Shown: positions 26,600 through 35,496 of the stretch, piece after piece | Position numbering within the stretch: position 1 is the first letter of the stretch | Layout: every line of letters begins with the position of its first letter | NCBI GenBank assembly: GCA_964429355.1 | Contig: CAYSCH010000005.1 | Span: 6,971-70,970, forward strand | Direction: 5' to 3' | From: JAAYAY01 sp964429355 | GTDB taxonomy: Bacteria; Planctomycetota; Planctomycetia; Pirellulales; Thermoguttaceae | Length of the DNA stretch: 64,000 bases | Program-made: the position numbers and the translations under genes | The notes under the pieces: model-generated | The model's database searches: none | What the model was told of the DNA's origin: nothing | The model's input: only the letters and a program-made list of their open reading frames with translations

Positions 26600-27313
26600 G
26601 TGAACAGCAACGGTCTGGATACCCAACCTGCCCTGCTCCAGCGGCTCCGCGAGGGGAGCGATCACCTCGCCTGGGATGAGTTCTTCGACCGCTATTGGCG
26701 AGTGCTCTTCGGTGCGGCGCGCCGGCGAGGTTGCTCCGAACATACGGCAGAAGAAATCGTCCAGGATGTGATGCTCGCCGTGTTCCAGTCGCAGGACGTG
26801 TTTCACTACGATCCGGCCCGCGGCCGGTTTCGCGACTGGCTGGCGGCCCTGGTCCGCAACAAGGTGGCCGAGCATCGCAGGCGTCCCGCCCAGCGGGTCC
26901 GGGCGACCGGTGGCGACGAACCCGCAGCCGCACTGCTCCAGGCGGAGTCCGACGAAAGCCTCCCCAACGACGTCTGGGAGTCGGCCTTTGAGGAGGCCCT
27001 GCTCGTCGTGCTGCTCGACCTGGTCCGCCGCGAACTGAATCCGCGCACATTCCAGGCCTTTGAATTGCTGGCCATTCGCGGGATGTCGGGTTCGGAGGTG
27101 GCACGTCTGACCGGCCAGACCCGCAACGCCGTTTACCTCGCCCGCCGCAAGGTCATCGAGCGACTTGCCCAACTCGGCGCCCCGTACCGCCAACATGGCC
27201 AGCTCCCCGCGGTGCTCCGAAAGGCCCTTGAGTCCCAACCCGAACCGGCCGTGGAAAGATCGCTGACCTCGCGAATCGTGCAATCCGGCCGGAACTGGAC
27301 GGAAGAGACGTAA
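26600..27313 (+). CDS. ECF-type RNA polymerase sigma factor
   Basis: A sigma factor of about 237 aa from GTG at 26600; a TTG at 26549 would add 17 residues. The usual planctomycete opening PALLQRLREGSDHLAWDEFFDRYW marks region 2, with AEEIVQDVMLAVFQ and ARGRFRDWLAALVRNKVAEHRRR (region 2.3-2.4). Region 4 is the HTH MSGSEVARLTGQTRNAVYLARRKVIERL. No anti-sigma gene is adjacent; instead a Ser/Thr kinase starts 13 nt downstream. This matches ECF families that are controlled by phosphorylation. Confidence 0.88.
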   Translation: MNSNGLDTQPALLQRLREGSDHLAWDEFFDRYWRVLFGAARRRGCSEHTAEEIVQDVMLAVFQSQDVFHYDPARGRFRDWLAALVRNKVAEHRRRPAQRVRATGGDEPAAALLQAESDESLPNDVWESAFEEALLVVLLDLVRRELNPRTFQAFELLAIRGMSGSEVARLTGQTRNAVYLARRKVIERLAQLGAPYRQHGQLPAVLRKALESQPEPAVERSLTSRIVQSGRNWTEET

Positions 27314-27326
27314 GCTTGAGATTGGC

Positions 27327-28553
27327 ATGTCGCTCCTCGCCTTCAACCCTCCCGAAGTTCCCGATTTCAAACTGCTCCGGCAGGTCGGCCGGGGCGGCTT
27401 CGGGGAGGTGTGGCTCGCCCGAAATCTCGCCACCGGACACCTGCGCGCCGTCAAGCTGATCCCGCTGCAGGCCGGCGGCAGTGCGGGGCCTGCCGGCCGT
27501 GAGATCACTTCGCTCACCCGGCTGGAGACCAACGTACGACAGAAGCATCCCAACCTGCTCGACATCCAGCATGTGGGCCGGACCGGCCAGCACCTCTACT
27601 ATGTGATGGAACCCGCTGACGACATTTCCGGCAGCCGGCCCGACGTGGCAGAATCCTATCGCCCCGCTACTCTCGAAAACCTGCTGGCCAATGGCCCCCT
27701 CACGGCCGATAAGTGCTTGCGTCTGACGGACGAACTCCTCGCGGGACTCGGCGCTCTTCACAAGGCCGGAATGGTCCATCGCGACGTGAAACCGGCCAAT
27801 TGCCTGTTTGTCTGCGGCACTCTCAAACTGGCCGACTTCGGCCTCCTGACCGAGTCGCACGGTGCCGTTTCACGGATCGGAACCGAGACCTACATGCCTC
27901 CCGACGGCCGAATGGACACCCGTGCCGACGTCTACGCCGCTGGCCTGGTCATCTACGAGATGCTTACCGGGCTGCCCGCTCGCCGATTCCCCACCTTGGC
28001 CGGCCGTGCCGACGCAATCCGCTGCGATCACGACCTCGCCGTACTCAATTGCCTCGCCCTGACCGCCTGCCAGCGCGATCCCGAACATCGCCCCGCCGAC
28101 GCCCCTGCCATGGCCGAGTTGTTCGACGAGTTGATCCACCACGGCTCGGAAACGTGGTATCAGCGGCCGATCGTGCGCCTGGCCGTGCTGGGCTTCGTCT
28201 TGCTCGCCTTCGCCGTGACCATCGGATCGATCCTGGACAGAACACGGAGTCGTCGGAGTGCGACCCCTGCCCCAGCCGTGGCCGGATCGGAGACCAACGA
28301 GGTTGCGGTCAGTTTCATCACCGACCCGTTCGAAGCTGAGATTGTCGTTGACGGTCAGGTCTTGCGCGCCCCCGACGGCTCGGCCTATCGCACTCCAGTC
28401 ACGGTCCCCAACTTGCCGCCCGGTGAACACGAGGTGATTTTCCGCCGCCCCGGCATCCCCGACCTACCCGCTGGCCAGATCGATTTCACTACAACCGGCG
28501 AAGTCGAGGTAAATTGGGAAGGGACTGTGGATCGAGCAGGAACGCGAAACTGA
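27327..28553 (+). CDS. Transmembrane Ser/Thr protein kinase with PEGA domain
   Basis: A 408-aa Hanks-type kinase. The glycine loop is GRGGFGEVW (21-29), the ATP lysine K43, the catalytic HRDVKPANC (D153) and the metal-binding ADFG (D170); an APE-like segment reads TYMPPDGRMDTRADVYAAGLVIYEML. A single membrane helix (about 284-302) separates it from an outer PEGA domain (about 325-395: ITDPFEAEIVVDGQ, PPGEHEVIFRRPG). It is 13 nt downstream of the ECF sigma gene, so they are co-transcribed. A plausible circuit is a surface signal sensed by the PEGA domain, then phosphorylation of the sigma factor; that is an inference. Confidence 0.92.
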   Translation: MSLLAFNPPEVPDFKLLRQVGRGGFGEVWLARNLATGHLRAVKLIPLQAGGSAGPAGREITSLTRLETNVRQKHPNLLDIQHVGRTGQHLYYVMEPADDISGSRPDVAESYRPATLENLLANGPLTADKCLRLTDELLAGLGALHKAGMVHRDVKPANCLFVCGTLKLADFGLLTESHGAVSRIGTETYMPPDGRMDTRADVYAAGLVIYEMLTGLPARRFPTLAGRADAIRCDHDLAVLNCLALTACQRDPEHRPADAPAMAELFDELIHHGSETWYQRPIVRLAVLGFVLLAFAVTIGSILDRTRSRRSATPAPAVAGSETNEVAVSFITDPFEAEIVVDGQVLRAPDGSAYRTPVTVPNLPPGEHEVIFRRPGIPDLPAGQIDFTTTGEVEVNWEGTVDRAGTRN

Positions 28554-28630
28554 TGAAATTGAACCCCCACGTATTGGCAGCATGCGCAACAGCCACCGTC
28601 CGCTCGTCCACTTTCACGACTTGAGAGGAT

Positions 28631-28849
28631 TCACGGCTTTTCCTCGAGAGAGAACAGGTCTTCGACTCGCTTCTCCAGCCGTCGGGCGAGGACCAGGGCT
28701 AACAGGGCGGAGGGATTGTACTGGCCTGTTTCAATCGAACTGATGGTCTGACGGGTCACTCCAGCCAGCAAAGCAAGTTGTTGCTGGGAGAGATTCTGCT
28801 CCGCTCGTGCCACCTTGAGTCGATTCACCAGACGAAAGTCTGACACCAT
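28631..28849 (-). CDS. Small XRE-family transcriptional regulator
   Basis: A 72-aa single-domain HTH protein. The helix-turn-helix reads SQQQLALLAGVTRQTISSIETGQYNPS (about 20-46), followed by a short tail (VLARRLEKRVEDLFSLEE) typical of YozG/HigA-like small regulators. AGGAGG lies 6 nt before the ATG. Two 10-bp direct repeats 21 bp apart lie upstream of a TTGACA element, consistent with autoregulation. No toxin partner is visible next to it. Confidence 0.88.
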   Translation of the reverse strand: MVSDFRLVNRLKVARAEQNLSQQQLALLAGVTRQTISSIETGQYNPSALLALVLARRLEKRVEDLFSLEEKP

Positions 28850-28866
28850 TTGCTCCTCCTGCCGCT

Positions 28867-28895
28867 ATCCTGCCAAACTCGACTTCGAATGTCAA
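28867..28895 (-). promoter_or_regulatory. Sigma-70-like promoter of the XRE gene
   Basis: On the minus strand a perfect -35 TTGACA (28890-28895) is followed after 17 bp by CAGGAT (28867-28872), a weak -10. The start codon is 17 bp beyond it, so the leader is short. Confidence 0.5.
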
Positions 28896-28898
28896 GCA

Positions 28899-28929
28899 TA
28901 CTTGGCATTTTGCAAAGACTACATGGCAT
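28899..28929 (-). promoter_or_regulatory. Direct-repeat operator upstream of the XRE gene
   Basis: Two near-identical 10-mers (TACTTGGCAT at 28899-28908 and TACATGGCAT at 28920-28929 on the plus strand) are spaced exactly 21 bp apart, two helical turns, just upstream of the -35 box. This is a plausible binding site for the XRE protein itself. Confidence 0.45.
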
Positions 28930-29600
28930 TATGACGTTCATTCTTGGCGCGACCTCCCGTAGCTTCCCGACCTTTCACGATGACTTCCTTCGTTCCCGAC
29001 CCGCGCGAACCTTGTCCTACCCCCCCAAATTCCCGCCCCCTGCGGGAGAACTGCTCTTGAATCCCTCCTCACAAATCTCTAGCATCCCCCCGCCTTTCCC
29101 GACGGACGAAAGCCATTGAACCAGCCCTCCGCATCGGCGTTGGACTACCCGATGGTTGTCGCCCTGCAGTTCTGTTGCGATGGGTTCGATTCTCTGCGGC
29201 GGAAGAAGCCGCTTCAGCAGCTTCGTTTGCGGCCCCGCAGAAACCTGGGTCCAGTCGGTAAATGACTTTTTTCCTACTCGCTCTTCGTCCACGGGGGGCG
29301 GCGAGATGGACGAACTACGGAAAGCCATTCACCGACCGGTCCCAGACCGACCCAGCGTGCCGGGTGCAGGACCGTTCGTCATTTTGTCATGCGGTTCTCC
29401 GTGCCGTGTCGTGCCATGCGCCGACCGGAGGCCGGGTTTGGATCTCCGGTTAAGAAACGACGTAAGAATCGCTGAGCCAACAACTGTCACGCTCCGCCGC
29501 GATCTCCCCGGCAAGCACCGGACAGTTATTGGTTGAGCGATCCGGACACGGCCTTGGAGCCAGAACAGCTTCCATCAACACGATTGATTGGGACATTCCG
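28930..29600. other. Intergenic region, no gene seen
   Basis: About 670 bp between the XRE promoter and the secretin start. Open frames on both strands are Pro/Ser/Arg-rich and lack motifs. A TTG-initiated extension of the secretin frame from 29529 enters its end. Confidence 0.4.
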
Positions 29601-32600
29601 GTGAAAAATTCACTCGATGCCAGGCAACCGGTGCGAGTTGCGCACCAGGTTGGTGTTGGGGCGTGGATCATTCTCTCTTTCGGCATCGCCTGCGCAGCCT
29701 GGGCCCAAACGCCGGCTCCATCGGACTACCGCGCGTACCCGTTGAAACACAAAACGGCAGCCGACATGGAGCGGATGCTGCGTGATGTTTTGCCCGGATT
29801 GGGGTCAACTTGCCACTTGATGGCCGATGCGCAAACCAATCAGATCCTCCTCCGGGGCCCCGAACAGTCGCACCAGATTGCCCAACAACTCATCGACTCT
29901 TCCGATCGACCCGACTCGTCCGTTGCCACCGAACAACCGGTCGTACAGAACTACCCCTGCGAGGCAAGTCGTTTGCAGCCGACGGCCGACCGGATCCGTT
30001 CCGCATTCTCGACCTTCGGTGTACGTGTGGCGATCGATCCTCGTTCGCCCCAACTTCTCGTTTTGGCACCTCCGTCGATTCACACGCTCGTGGCACGGCT
30101 CCTCTCCGCCTCGCCCCCCCTCTCCCTTGCGTCCGAAATGCCTCGCCCCCTCCCCAAGCCCGACGTGGTGGCTGTCCAACCGCAGTTGAGCCAGGCCGAA
30201 CTTGCGATCCAGCAGACCCTTGCCCGTCGCGAAGTGCGGAAGGAAGAGTTCGTCTCCCTTACCAATGCCGAAGTCGCAACCGTGGAAGCACGCTTGCGGG
30301 ACCTCCTTGGCGCCCGCCTCGAGCCCCTCAGGGCACGGGAGCAGGGCTGGCCCGACTACTTCCTCTCCGACAAACTCGGCGCGCACGTTGAGCTGTACGT
30401 CGATCGGCAGCGGCGGGGCATCCGGGTCGTCGGCATGGAATCGCTGACCAACCAGATGGCCCGCTTGATCCGCACTCTCGACAGTCCCACAGCGCCCGAG
30501 GGCAGAAAGATCCGCGTGCTGCCGGTGCGGCGGGCCGATCCGGCCAAGGTCCGCGAGGCGGTCGAAGCCTACCGGACCGGCGGGACCCAGTTCGAATCCC
30601 CGGGCCCTACCCCTCCCGGTAACCAGAGCAGCCGCTTCCATTACGGGCATACGGGGATCGAACTGGTTGCCTACCTCTTCCAGCCCCCCGGTGCGGAGAC
30701 TCCCGACTCGGCCGGCGAGGAAGAATCCGCAGAGGGCAGCCGCCTTCCCATGGACGGACTTCCCCAGCCCGGCCCCGATGTTGAGTACGAGGTCCTCCCC
30801 GATCTGGACGTGATCATCCTCCGCGGACGCGAGAGCGACGTTGACGACGTGACCCGCATGATCGAGGAGATCGAACGGATCAGCGCGGAAACCGTTCCCG
30901 AAATCGAGATCTACTTCCTCAAACACGTCCAAGGATCGGCCATCTCCGAGATCGTCATGGGGGTATCGCTGGATCTGCTCGGCGGCCGTCAGGGACGTAT
31001 CAGCGTCACGCCCCTGATGAAGCCCAACGCCCTGCTCCTGATCGGCTGGGGTGAGGCGGTCAAGGCGGTCAAGGACCTCATCTGGAAACTCGACCAGCCT
31101 ACGGAACCGAATACCCAGTTCCACATTTTCACCCTCAAGCACGCCGCGGTCGCCACCGTGGGCGCCACCATTCTGCAGACCTTCGCCGACCGCAGCGGCA
31201 TGGCGCCCCAGGTGCAGATCACGCCCGACATGCGGCTCAACGCCCTGGTCGTGCGTGCCGCTCCCACGGATATGGCCGAGGTCGAAATGCTCATCCAGCG
31301 TCTCGACGTTCCCTCACCGGGCCCCGTCTCCCAGGCGCGGATGTTCAAGCTGCAGCATTCGCTCGCGGGCGACCTGGCCATGACGCTCCAGCAAGCTATC
31401 AGCAACACAGCCGGCGGGCTCGGAACTCAGCGGTCGGCGGCCCTGGAGCTGTTCGATGTCGAAGGGCAACGCCTGATTCGCTCGGGAGTTCTCGACGATG
31501 TCCAGATAACTCCCGACGTGCGCACCAACACCCTGCTCGTGTCTGCGCCGGCTGAGAGCATGGAGCTGGTGGCCGCCCTCATCAAACACCTCGATTCGCC
31601 CTCGGCCGTGGCCCAGATCAAAGTCTTCCGCATTCGCAACGGCGATGCGACTTCCATGGCCACCATGCTCCAGGGCCTGCTGCCGTCGGCCGCGACCGTG
31701 GGAACCAGGCCGCAGCTTCCAGGTGCCGAAGGCGAAACCTCGCTGGTGCCCGTCCGGTTCTCCGTCGATACCCGCACCAATAGCATCATTGCCACCGGCA
31801 ACGAGGGCGACCTGACGATCATCGAGGCCCTCCTCACCCGGCTGGATGAGGAAGATGTCCAGTCGAGAATCAACGATGTCTACCGGCTCAAGAACGCCCC
31901 CGCACCCGATGTGGCCGAATCGATCAACGAGTTCATCCGCAGCGAACGGTTGATCCAGCAGGCGACTCCGGGCGCGGTCAGCGCCTACGAACAGATCGAG
32001 AGAGAGGTCGTCGTCGTTCCCGAGATGGTGAGCAACTCGCTCATCGTCAGCGCCGCACCTGAATACTACAAAGACATCATGGAGCTGATCGAGAAACTCG
32101 ACGCTCAACCCCCCCAGGTCATGATCCAGGTGCTGATCGCGGAAGTCACGCTCAACGACAGCGAGGAATTCGGCATCGAACTGGGGCTGCAGGATTCGGT
32201 CCTCTTCGATCGCAGCCTGATCAGCGACCTGGAAACGATCACGACGACCACCCAGGTACCGGGCCTCGCCCAGGTAACGACCCAGGAAATCGTCGCCGCC
32301 ACCAACACACCCGGTTTCCTCTTCAACCAGGACCCCGCCAAATCGCTAGGCAACACAGGGAGCTCCAATGCCGCCTCCACGGCCGGAGTCATCGGAAGCC
32401 AAGGCATCTCCAACTTCAACACAGGGCGCGTCAGCAGCGAACTGGGATTTGGCGGACTGGTGCTTTCGGCCAGCAGCGAGGCCGTGAGCGCCATGATCCG
32501 TGCCCTGAAAGAGAATAAGCGTCTCGACGTCCTCAGCCGTCCCCAGATCATGACCCTCGATAACCAGCCGGCTTTCATCCAGGTCGGCAAACGAGTGCCG

Positions 32601-33566
32601 CGAATCACCGGCTCCACGGCCCAAAGCCGTGGACTGGTCAATACGATCGAACTGGAAAACGTCGGCCTGATCATGGGGGTCACTCCGCGAATCAGCCCCG
32701 ACGGCATGGTCGTCATGGAAATCGACGCAGAGAAGTCCGACCTCGATCCCATTTCCGAGGGCATCCCCGTCGCCGTCTCCGACGGCACCGAAATCCGCTC
32801 CCCGAGCATTAACGTCACCATGGCCCAGACCACCGTCAGCGCTACCAGCGGCCAGACGATCGTTCTCGGCGGTCTGATCACCCAGAGCGAGGCCGTGGTC
32901 CACCGCAGCGTACCGTTTCTCAGCGATATCCCCGTGATCGGCAACCTCTTCCGCTACGACGGGCAGACCTGCCGACGAGCCGAGTTGCTGATTGTTCTTA
33001 CCCCCCATGTCGTCAAGAGCCAGGAAGAAGCGGAAAATGTCAAACGGATTGAGGCAGCTCGCATGCACTGGTGCCTCGCCGACGTCCACAAATTGCACGG
33101 CGAAACCGGACTGGTGGATATCACGGAAGGCCACGACCTGAGCGACGGCTCCACCGACACGATCTTCCCCGACGCCGATCCCATGGGAACCGGCGTCAAG
33201 CCGCCAGCCGACGGCAATTGGGAATCGCTCGAGGTGATCCAACCACCTGCCTTCCAGGAAAAACTCAAGCAGTCTCCCACACCGGCTCCCCGGCCGGCGC
33301 CAGCTCCCGCGACGCCCCCCGATCAGTCCAGCGCGCTGAGCCCCTATCGGACCGGCCCGGTCGAACGTCAGCCGTCCATGGCGCCCGTGATCCCCACCCC
33401 GAACGCCACCAGCCAATACGGTCCGGCGGGCTACGACCAGGGCCCCCCGTCGCCATACTCGGCCTACTCGACTCCGGCAGCCTACAACACCCCCTACGGC
33501 CCCCCGGCCACCGCCGCCATGCCCGTGCAGTATCCCCCGGCAGCGAACCCGTCGACGGGGTACTAG
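29601..33566 (+). CDS. Very large GspD/PilQ-type secretin
   Basis: Outer-membrane secretin, 1321 aa from GTG 29601 (TTG 29529 would add 24). A signal peptide (GVGAWIILSFGIACAAWAQ) is followed by an unusually long series of N1/NolW-like repeats, recognisable by phrases of the type ITPDMRLNALVVRA, ITPDVRTNTLLVSAP, VDTRTNSIIATGN and VPEMVSNSLIVSAAPEYY. The C-terminal secretin homology domain (about 836-1138) has VLSRPQIMTLDNQPAFIQVGKRVP-type text, ELENVGLIMGVTPRIS, SGQTIVLGGLI and PFLSDIPVIGNLFR. A Pro/Tyr-rich tail of about 180 residues ends it. GspD is typically about 650 aa, so this is twice the usual length, almost all from extra N-domains. Followed by a lipoprotein gene after 35 nt. Confidence 0.9.
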   Translation: MKNSLDARQPVRVAHQVGVGAWIILSFGIACAAWAQTPAPSDYRAYPLKHKTAADMERMLRDVLPGLGSTCHLMADAQTNQILLRGPEQSHQIAQQLIDSSDRPDSSVATEQPVVQNYPCEASRLQPTADRIRSAFSTFGVRVAIDPRSPQLLVLAPPSIHTLVARLLSASPPLSLASEMPRPLPKPDVVAVQPQLSQAELAIQQTLARREVRKEEFVSLTNAEVATVEARLRDLLGARLEPLRAREQGWPDYFLSDKLGAHVELYVDRQRRGIRVVGMESLTNQMARLIRTLDSPTAPEGRKIRVLPVRRADPAKVREAVEAYRTGGTQFESPGPTPPGNQSSRFHYGHTGIELVAYLFQPPGAETPDSAGEEESAEGSRLPMDGLPQPGPDVEYEVLPDLDVIILRGRESDVDDVTRMIEEIERISAETVPEIEIYFLKHVQGSAISEIVMGVSLDLLGGRQGRISVTPLMKPNALLLIGWGEAVKAVKDLIWKLDQPTEPNTQFHIFTLKHAAVATVGATILQTFADRSGMAPQVQITPDMRLNALVVRAAPTDMAEVEMLIQRLDVPSPGPVSQARMFKLQHSLAGDLAMTLQQAISNTAGGLGTQRSAALELFDVEGQRLIRSGVLDDVQITPDVRTNTLLVSAPAESMELVAALIKHLDSPSAVAQIKVFRIRNGDATSMATMLQGLLPSAATVGTRPQLPGAEGETSLVPVRFSVDTRTNSIIATGNEGDLTIIEALLTRLDEEDVQSRINDVYRLKNAPAPDVAESINEFIRSERLIQQATPGAVSAYEQIEREVVVVPEMVSNSLIVSAAPEYYKDIMELIEKLDAQPPQVMIQVLIAEVTLNDSEEFGIELGLQDSVLFDRSLISDLETITTTTQVPGLAQVTTQEIVAATNTPGFLFNQDPAKSLGNTGSSNAASTAGVIGSQGISNFNTGRVSSELGFGGLVLSASSEAVSAMIRALKENKRLDVLSRPQIMTLDNQPAFIQVGKRVPRITGSTAQSRGLVNTIELENVGLIMGVTPRISPDGMVVMEIDAEKSDLDPISEGIPVAVSDGTEIRSPSINVTMAQTTVSATSGQTIVLGGLITQSEAVVHRSVPFLSDIPVIGNLFRYDGQTCRRAELLIVLTPHVVKSQEEAENVKRIEAARMHWCLADVHKLHGETGLVDITEGHDLSDGSTDTIFPDADPMGTGVKPPADGNWESLEVIQPPAFQEKLKQSPTPAPRPAPAPATPPDQSSALSPYRTGPVERQPSMAPVIPTPNATSQYGPAGYDQGPPSPYSAYSTPAAYNTPYGPPATAAMPVQYPPAANPSTGY

Positions 33567-33601
33567 TCCACATTCGACCAAGAGATTTTCAGAAGGCCAT
33601 G

Positions 33602-34723
33602 ATGGTCATGTCCCGATCCATTCTCAAAACAGTCCTCTCCCTTCTTCCCCTTCTCGCGCTGACGCTCTCCGGTTGCTCCAGCGTGATTCTTTCCGAGGGA
33701 CTGAAGTGGCCGGTAGGCAACAACAAGCCGCAGATCCCCGATCGGATCGTCGACGTCTGGACCGACGACATCCTCCACCAGTCGGGGCAGCCCTCCAAGC
33801 GAGGATTCGGCGGCCGCCTGATGTTCTACAACCGCGAGAGCGAGTCGGCTGTCAAGGTCGATGGATCTCTCACGGTCTACCTGTTCGACGATCGTTGCGA
33901 AGACCCCTTGCGGGCCGAGCCCATCCACAAGTTCGTCTTCCCGGCGGAAACGCTCGAGAAGCATTACAGCAAGTCGGAACTCGGCCACTCCTACAGTTTC
34001 TGGCTCCCCGTCGACGATGTGGGCGGAGTGGAAAAGAAACTGACTCTTGTTGCCCGGTTCGAGCCGAAGGCCGGCGGCAAGGTGATGGCCAAACCGTCCA
34101 CGCACGTTCTGCCGGGACGTGCGCCCGACGACAAGTCCAGCCCCCTCGTTCAACGATTCGAAGCTCGCCAGTTCGAAAAGAAGGCCAACGGCGAGGTTCG
34201 AGAGGTGGCTTATTACGAAAGCATTCCTGGCAGTCCACCCATGGATCCGCAGCCGCCAACCGGCATCACGACCACCACCATTAATCTCCCCCCGGACTTC
34301 ACCCGGCAGATCGCCACCCGTTCATCGCAATCCGCCTTCGGTGCAGCCATCACCCCACCGGCAACCAACCCCGCCGCCACCGGCGCTGCAGGATTCAACT
34401 ACGGTCCGATGCCCCCGTCTCCTACGGTATCCGGTCAGGCGACCTGCCCGGAACAGATGCGGGCTCCGACTGGGACGCCGGCCAATCCGCAGATGACGAC
34501 CCTACCTCCAGTTCATTCTCAACTTTCGAGATTCCCGGTTCGAAGAGAAGCATTAGGGCGGCCAGTCGCTTCTCGTGCTCGGACCCAACCGCTCCATGCA
34601 ACGTGGCCGTCCGCCCTGCCATCGACACCTCGATCGGCTTGGTCGGACGAATCGTCTCCGACATCGTCAGCCGCTCCGTTGCAGCCTGCTCCATGGCTGG
34701 AAGAGGAACCGTGGCAGGAGTGA
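33602..34723 (+). CDS. Lipoprotein adjacent to secretin
   Basis: A 373-aa lipoprotein with signal peptide and lipobox LTLSGC (Cys25). Three in-frame ATGs lie at 33599, 33602 and 33608; 33602 has the best spacing to AGAAGG. The domain to about residue 220 is an all-beta planctomycete family without a known function (RGFGGRLMFYNRESESAVKVDGSLTVYLFDD, ELGHSYSFWLPVDDVGG). After a Pro-rich stretch, the final 100 codons run antisense through the BON-protein gene, and their composition looks like a shadow, so the original stop may have been lost. Spacing suggests co-transcription with the secretin and a possible pilotin-like or assembly role. Confidence 0.75.
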   Translation: MVMSRSILKTVLSLLPLLALTLSGCSSVILSEGLKWPVGNNKPQIPDRIVDVWTDDILHQSGQPSKRGFGGRLMFYNRESESAVKVDGSLTVYLFDDRCEDPLRAEPIHKFVFPAETLEKHYSKSELGHSYSFWLPVDDVGGVEKKLTLVARFEPKAGGKVMAKPSTHVLPGRAPDDKSSPLVQRFEARQFEKKANGEVREVAYYESIPGSPPMDPQPPTGITTTTINLPPDFTRQIATRSSQSAFGAAITPPATNPAATGAAGFNYGPMPPSPTVSGQATCPEQMRAPTGTPANPQMTTLPPVHSQLSRFPVRREALGRPVASRARTQPLHATWPSALPSTPRSAWSDESSPTSSAAPLQPAPWLEEEPWQE

Positions 34724-35168
34724 AACCCAGCCGCAGCCGCGGAGCATACATCCCCGTCGGAAGCTGCGGGAGGTTCCGTTGCCGGTTGATGGCCGGATCG
34801 ACCGCCTCGCGCACCAGATCCCCCTCGATTGCCGAGCGGATCTCCGTCTCCCCCACCGCCGATTGACCACCCACAAAGCCGCCTTCCCTCGCGCCCGCGC
34901 CCACAAAGTCCGTGGCGTCACGGGCCTCGCGCAGGAACCGCTCGTTCCCGGTAATCGCGCCCACAGAATCTTCGTCGTCGGCCGCGGCGCTGGAGCTCGC
35001 GCGCGAACTCCCCCCCGAACTCATCCGGCTCTGCATCCGCTCTCGAAGACTGGTGATACCGCGAGGTGAGGAGCTCCCGCCCGACCGTGACGTCTGGGCC
35101 TGGGCCACAGTACAGCAAACCAAACAGATCGCACAAAGTGTCGTACAGACGATTCTGAGCCTGCTCAT
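34422..35168 (-). CDS. Exported BON-domain protein
   Basis: A 248-aa protein. The ATG at 35168 has GGGAGAAG upstream and starts a signal peptide (CTTLCAICLVCCTVAQAQ). A Ser/Gly-rich stretch follows, and near the C-terminus a BON fold (IEVSMAGRTATLHGAVGSEHEKRLAALMLLFEPGISKVENEL). BON domains bind membranes or secretin complexes, as in pilus secretins of the RcpA/CpaC type, so the link to the neighbouring secretin is reasonable. The gene is convergent to the lipoprotein gene and overlaps it by 302 nt, which is unusual. An assembly gap lies about 80 bp upstream. Confidence 0.78.
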   Translation of the reverse strand: MSRLRIVCTTLCAICLVCCTVAQAQTSRSGGSSSPRGITSLRERMQSRMSSGGSSRASSSAAADDEDSVGAITGNERFLREARDATDFVGAGAREGGFVGGQSAVGETEIRSAIEGDLVREAVDPAINRQRNLPQLPTGMYAPRLRLGFTPATVPLPAMEQAATERLTMSETIRPTKPIEVSMAGRTATLHGAVGSEHEKRLAALMLLFEPGISKVENELEVGSSSADWPASQSEPASVPGRSPDRIP

Positions 35169-35246
35169 GGGTCTTCTCCCGGAAACAGCGGCCGCCGCGA
35201 AATGCAAGGCCTCGACCGCGGGCGGCAGACTTCTAGAGTCTACCAT

Positions 35247-35256
35247 NNNNNNNNNN
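35247..35256. other. Assembly gap (10 N)
   Basis: A run of 10 N marks a scaffold or contig gap of unknown true length. The two sides may not be neighbours exactly as written. Confidence 0.99.
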
Positions 35257-35496
35257 TCTCCACCTTTTGGGTGGTATCGCAATCAGCCACGGCAGTCCTG
35301 CCATCTCCGAGACCGTCTTGGGAGAATCCTCCCACAACCATGCCAAAGCTATCTCCTCGCTAACCCACGGGAACTTGCTGTCGATTGTCCCTACAGCAGC
35401 CGCCCTAAGCGCAACCCCTTTCGCCATTTCCTCTCCCCGCCCGCTGCAACTCCTTCACGCCACCGTCGGGGGATTGGCCCGCGGGCAACAAGCCCG

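Noticed and set aside
28850..29119. 89-codon plus-strand frame after the XRE promoter
   Set aside because: Pro/Ser-rich, begins in the XRE leader on the opposite strand, no ribosome site.
35233..35427. Small minus-strand frame spanning the assembly gap
   Set aside because: It crosses 10 N and its neighbours are unknown; the readable 57 residues match nothing I can name.
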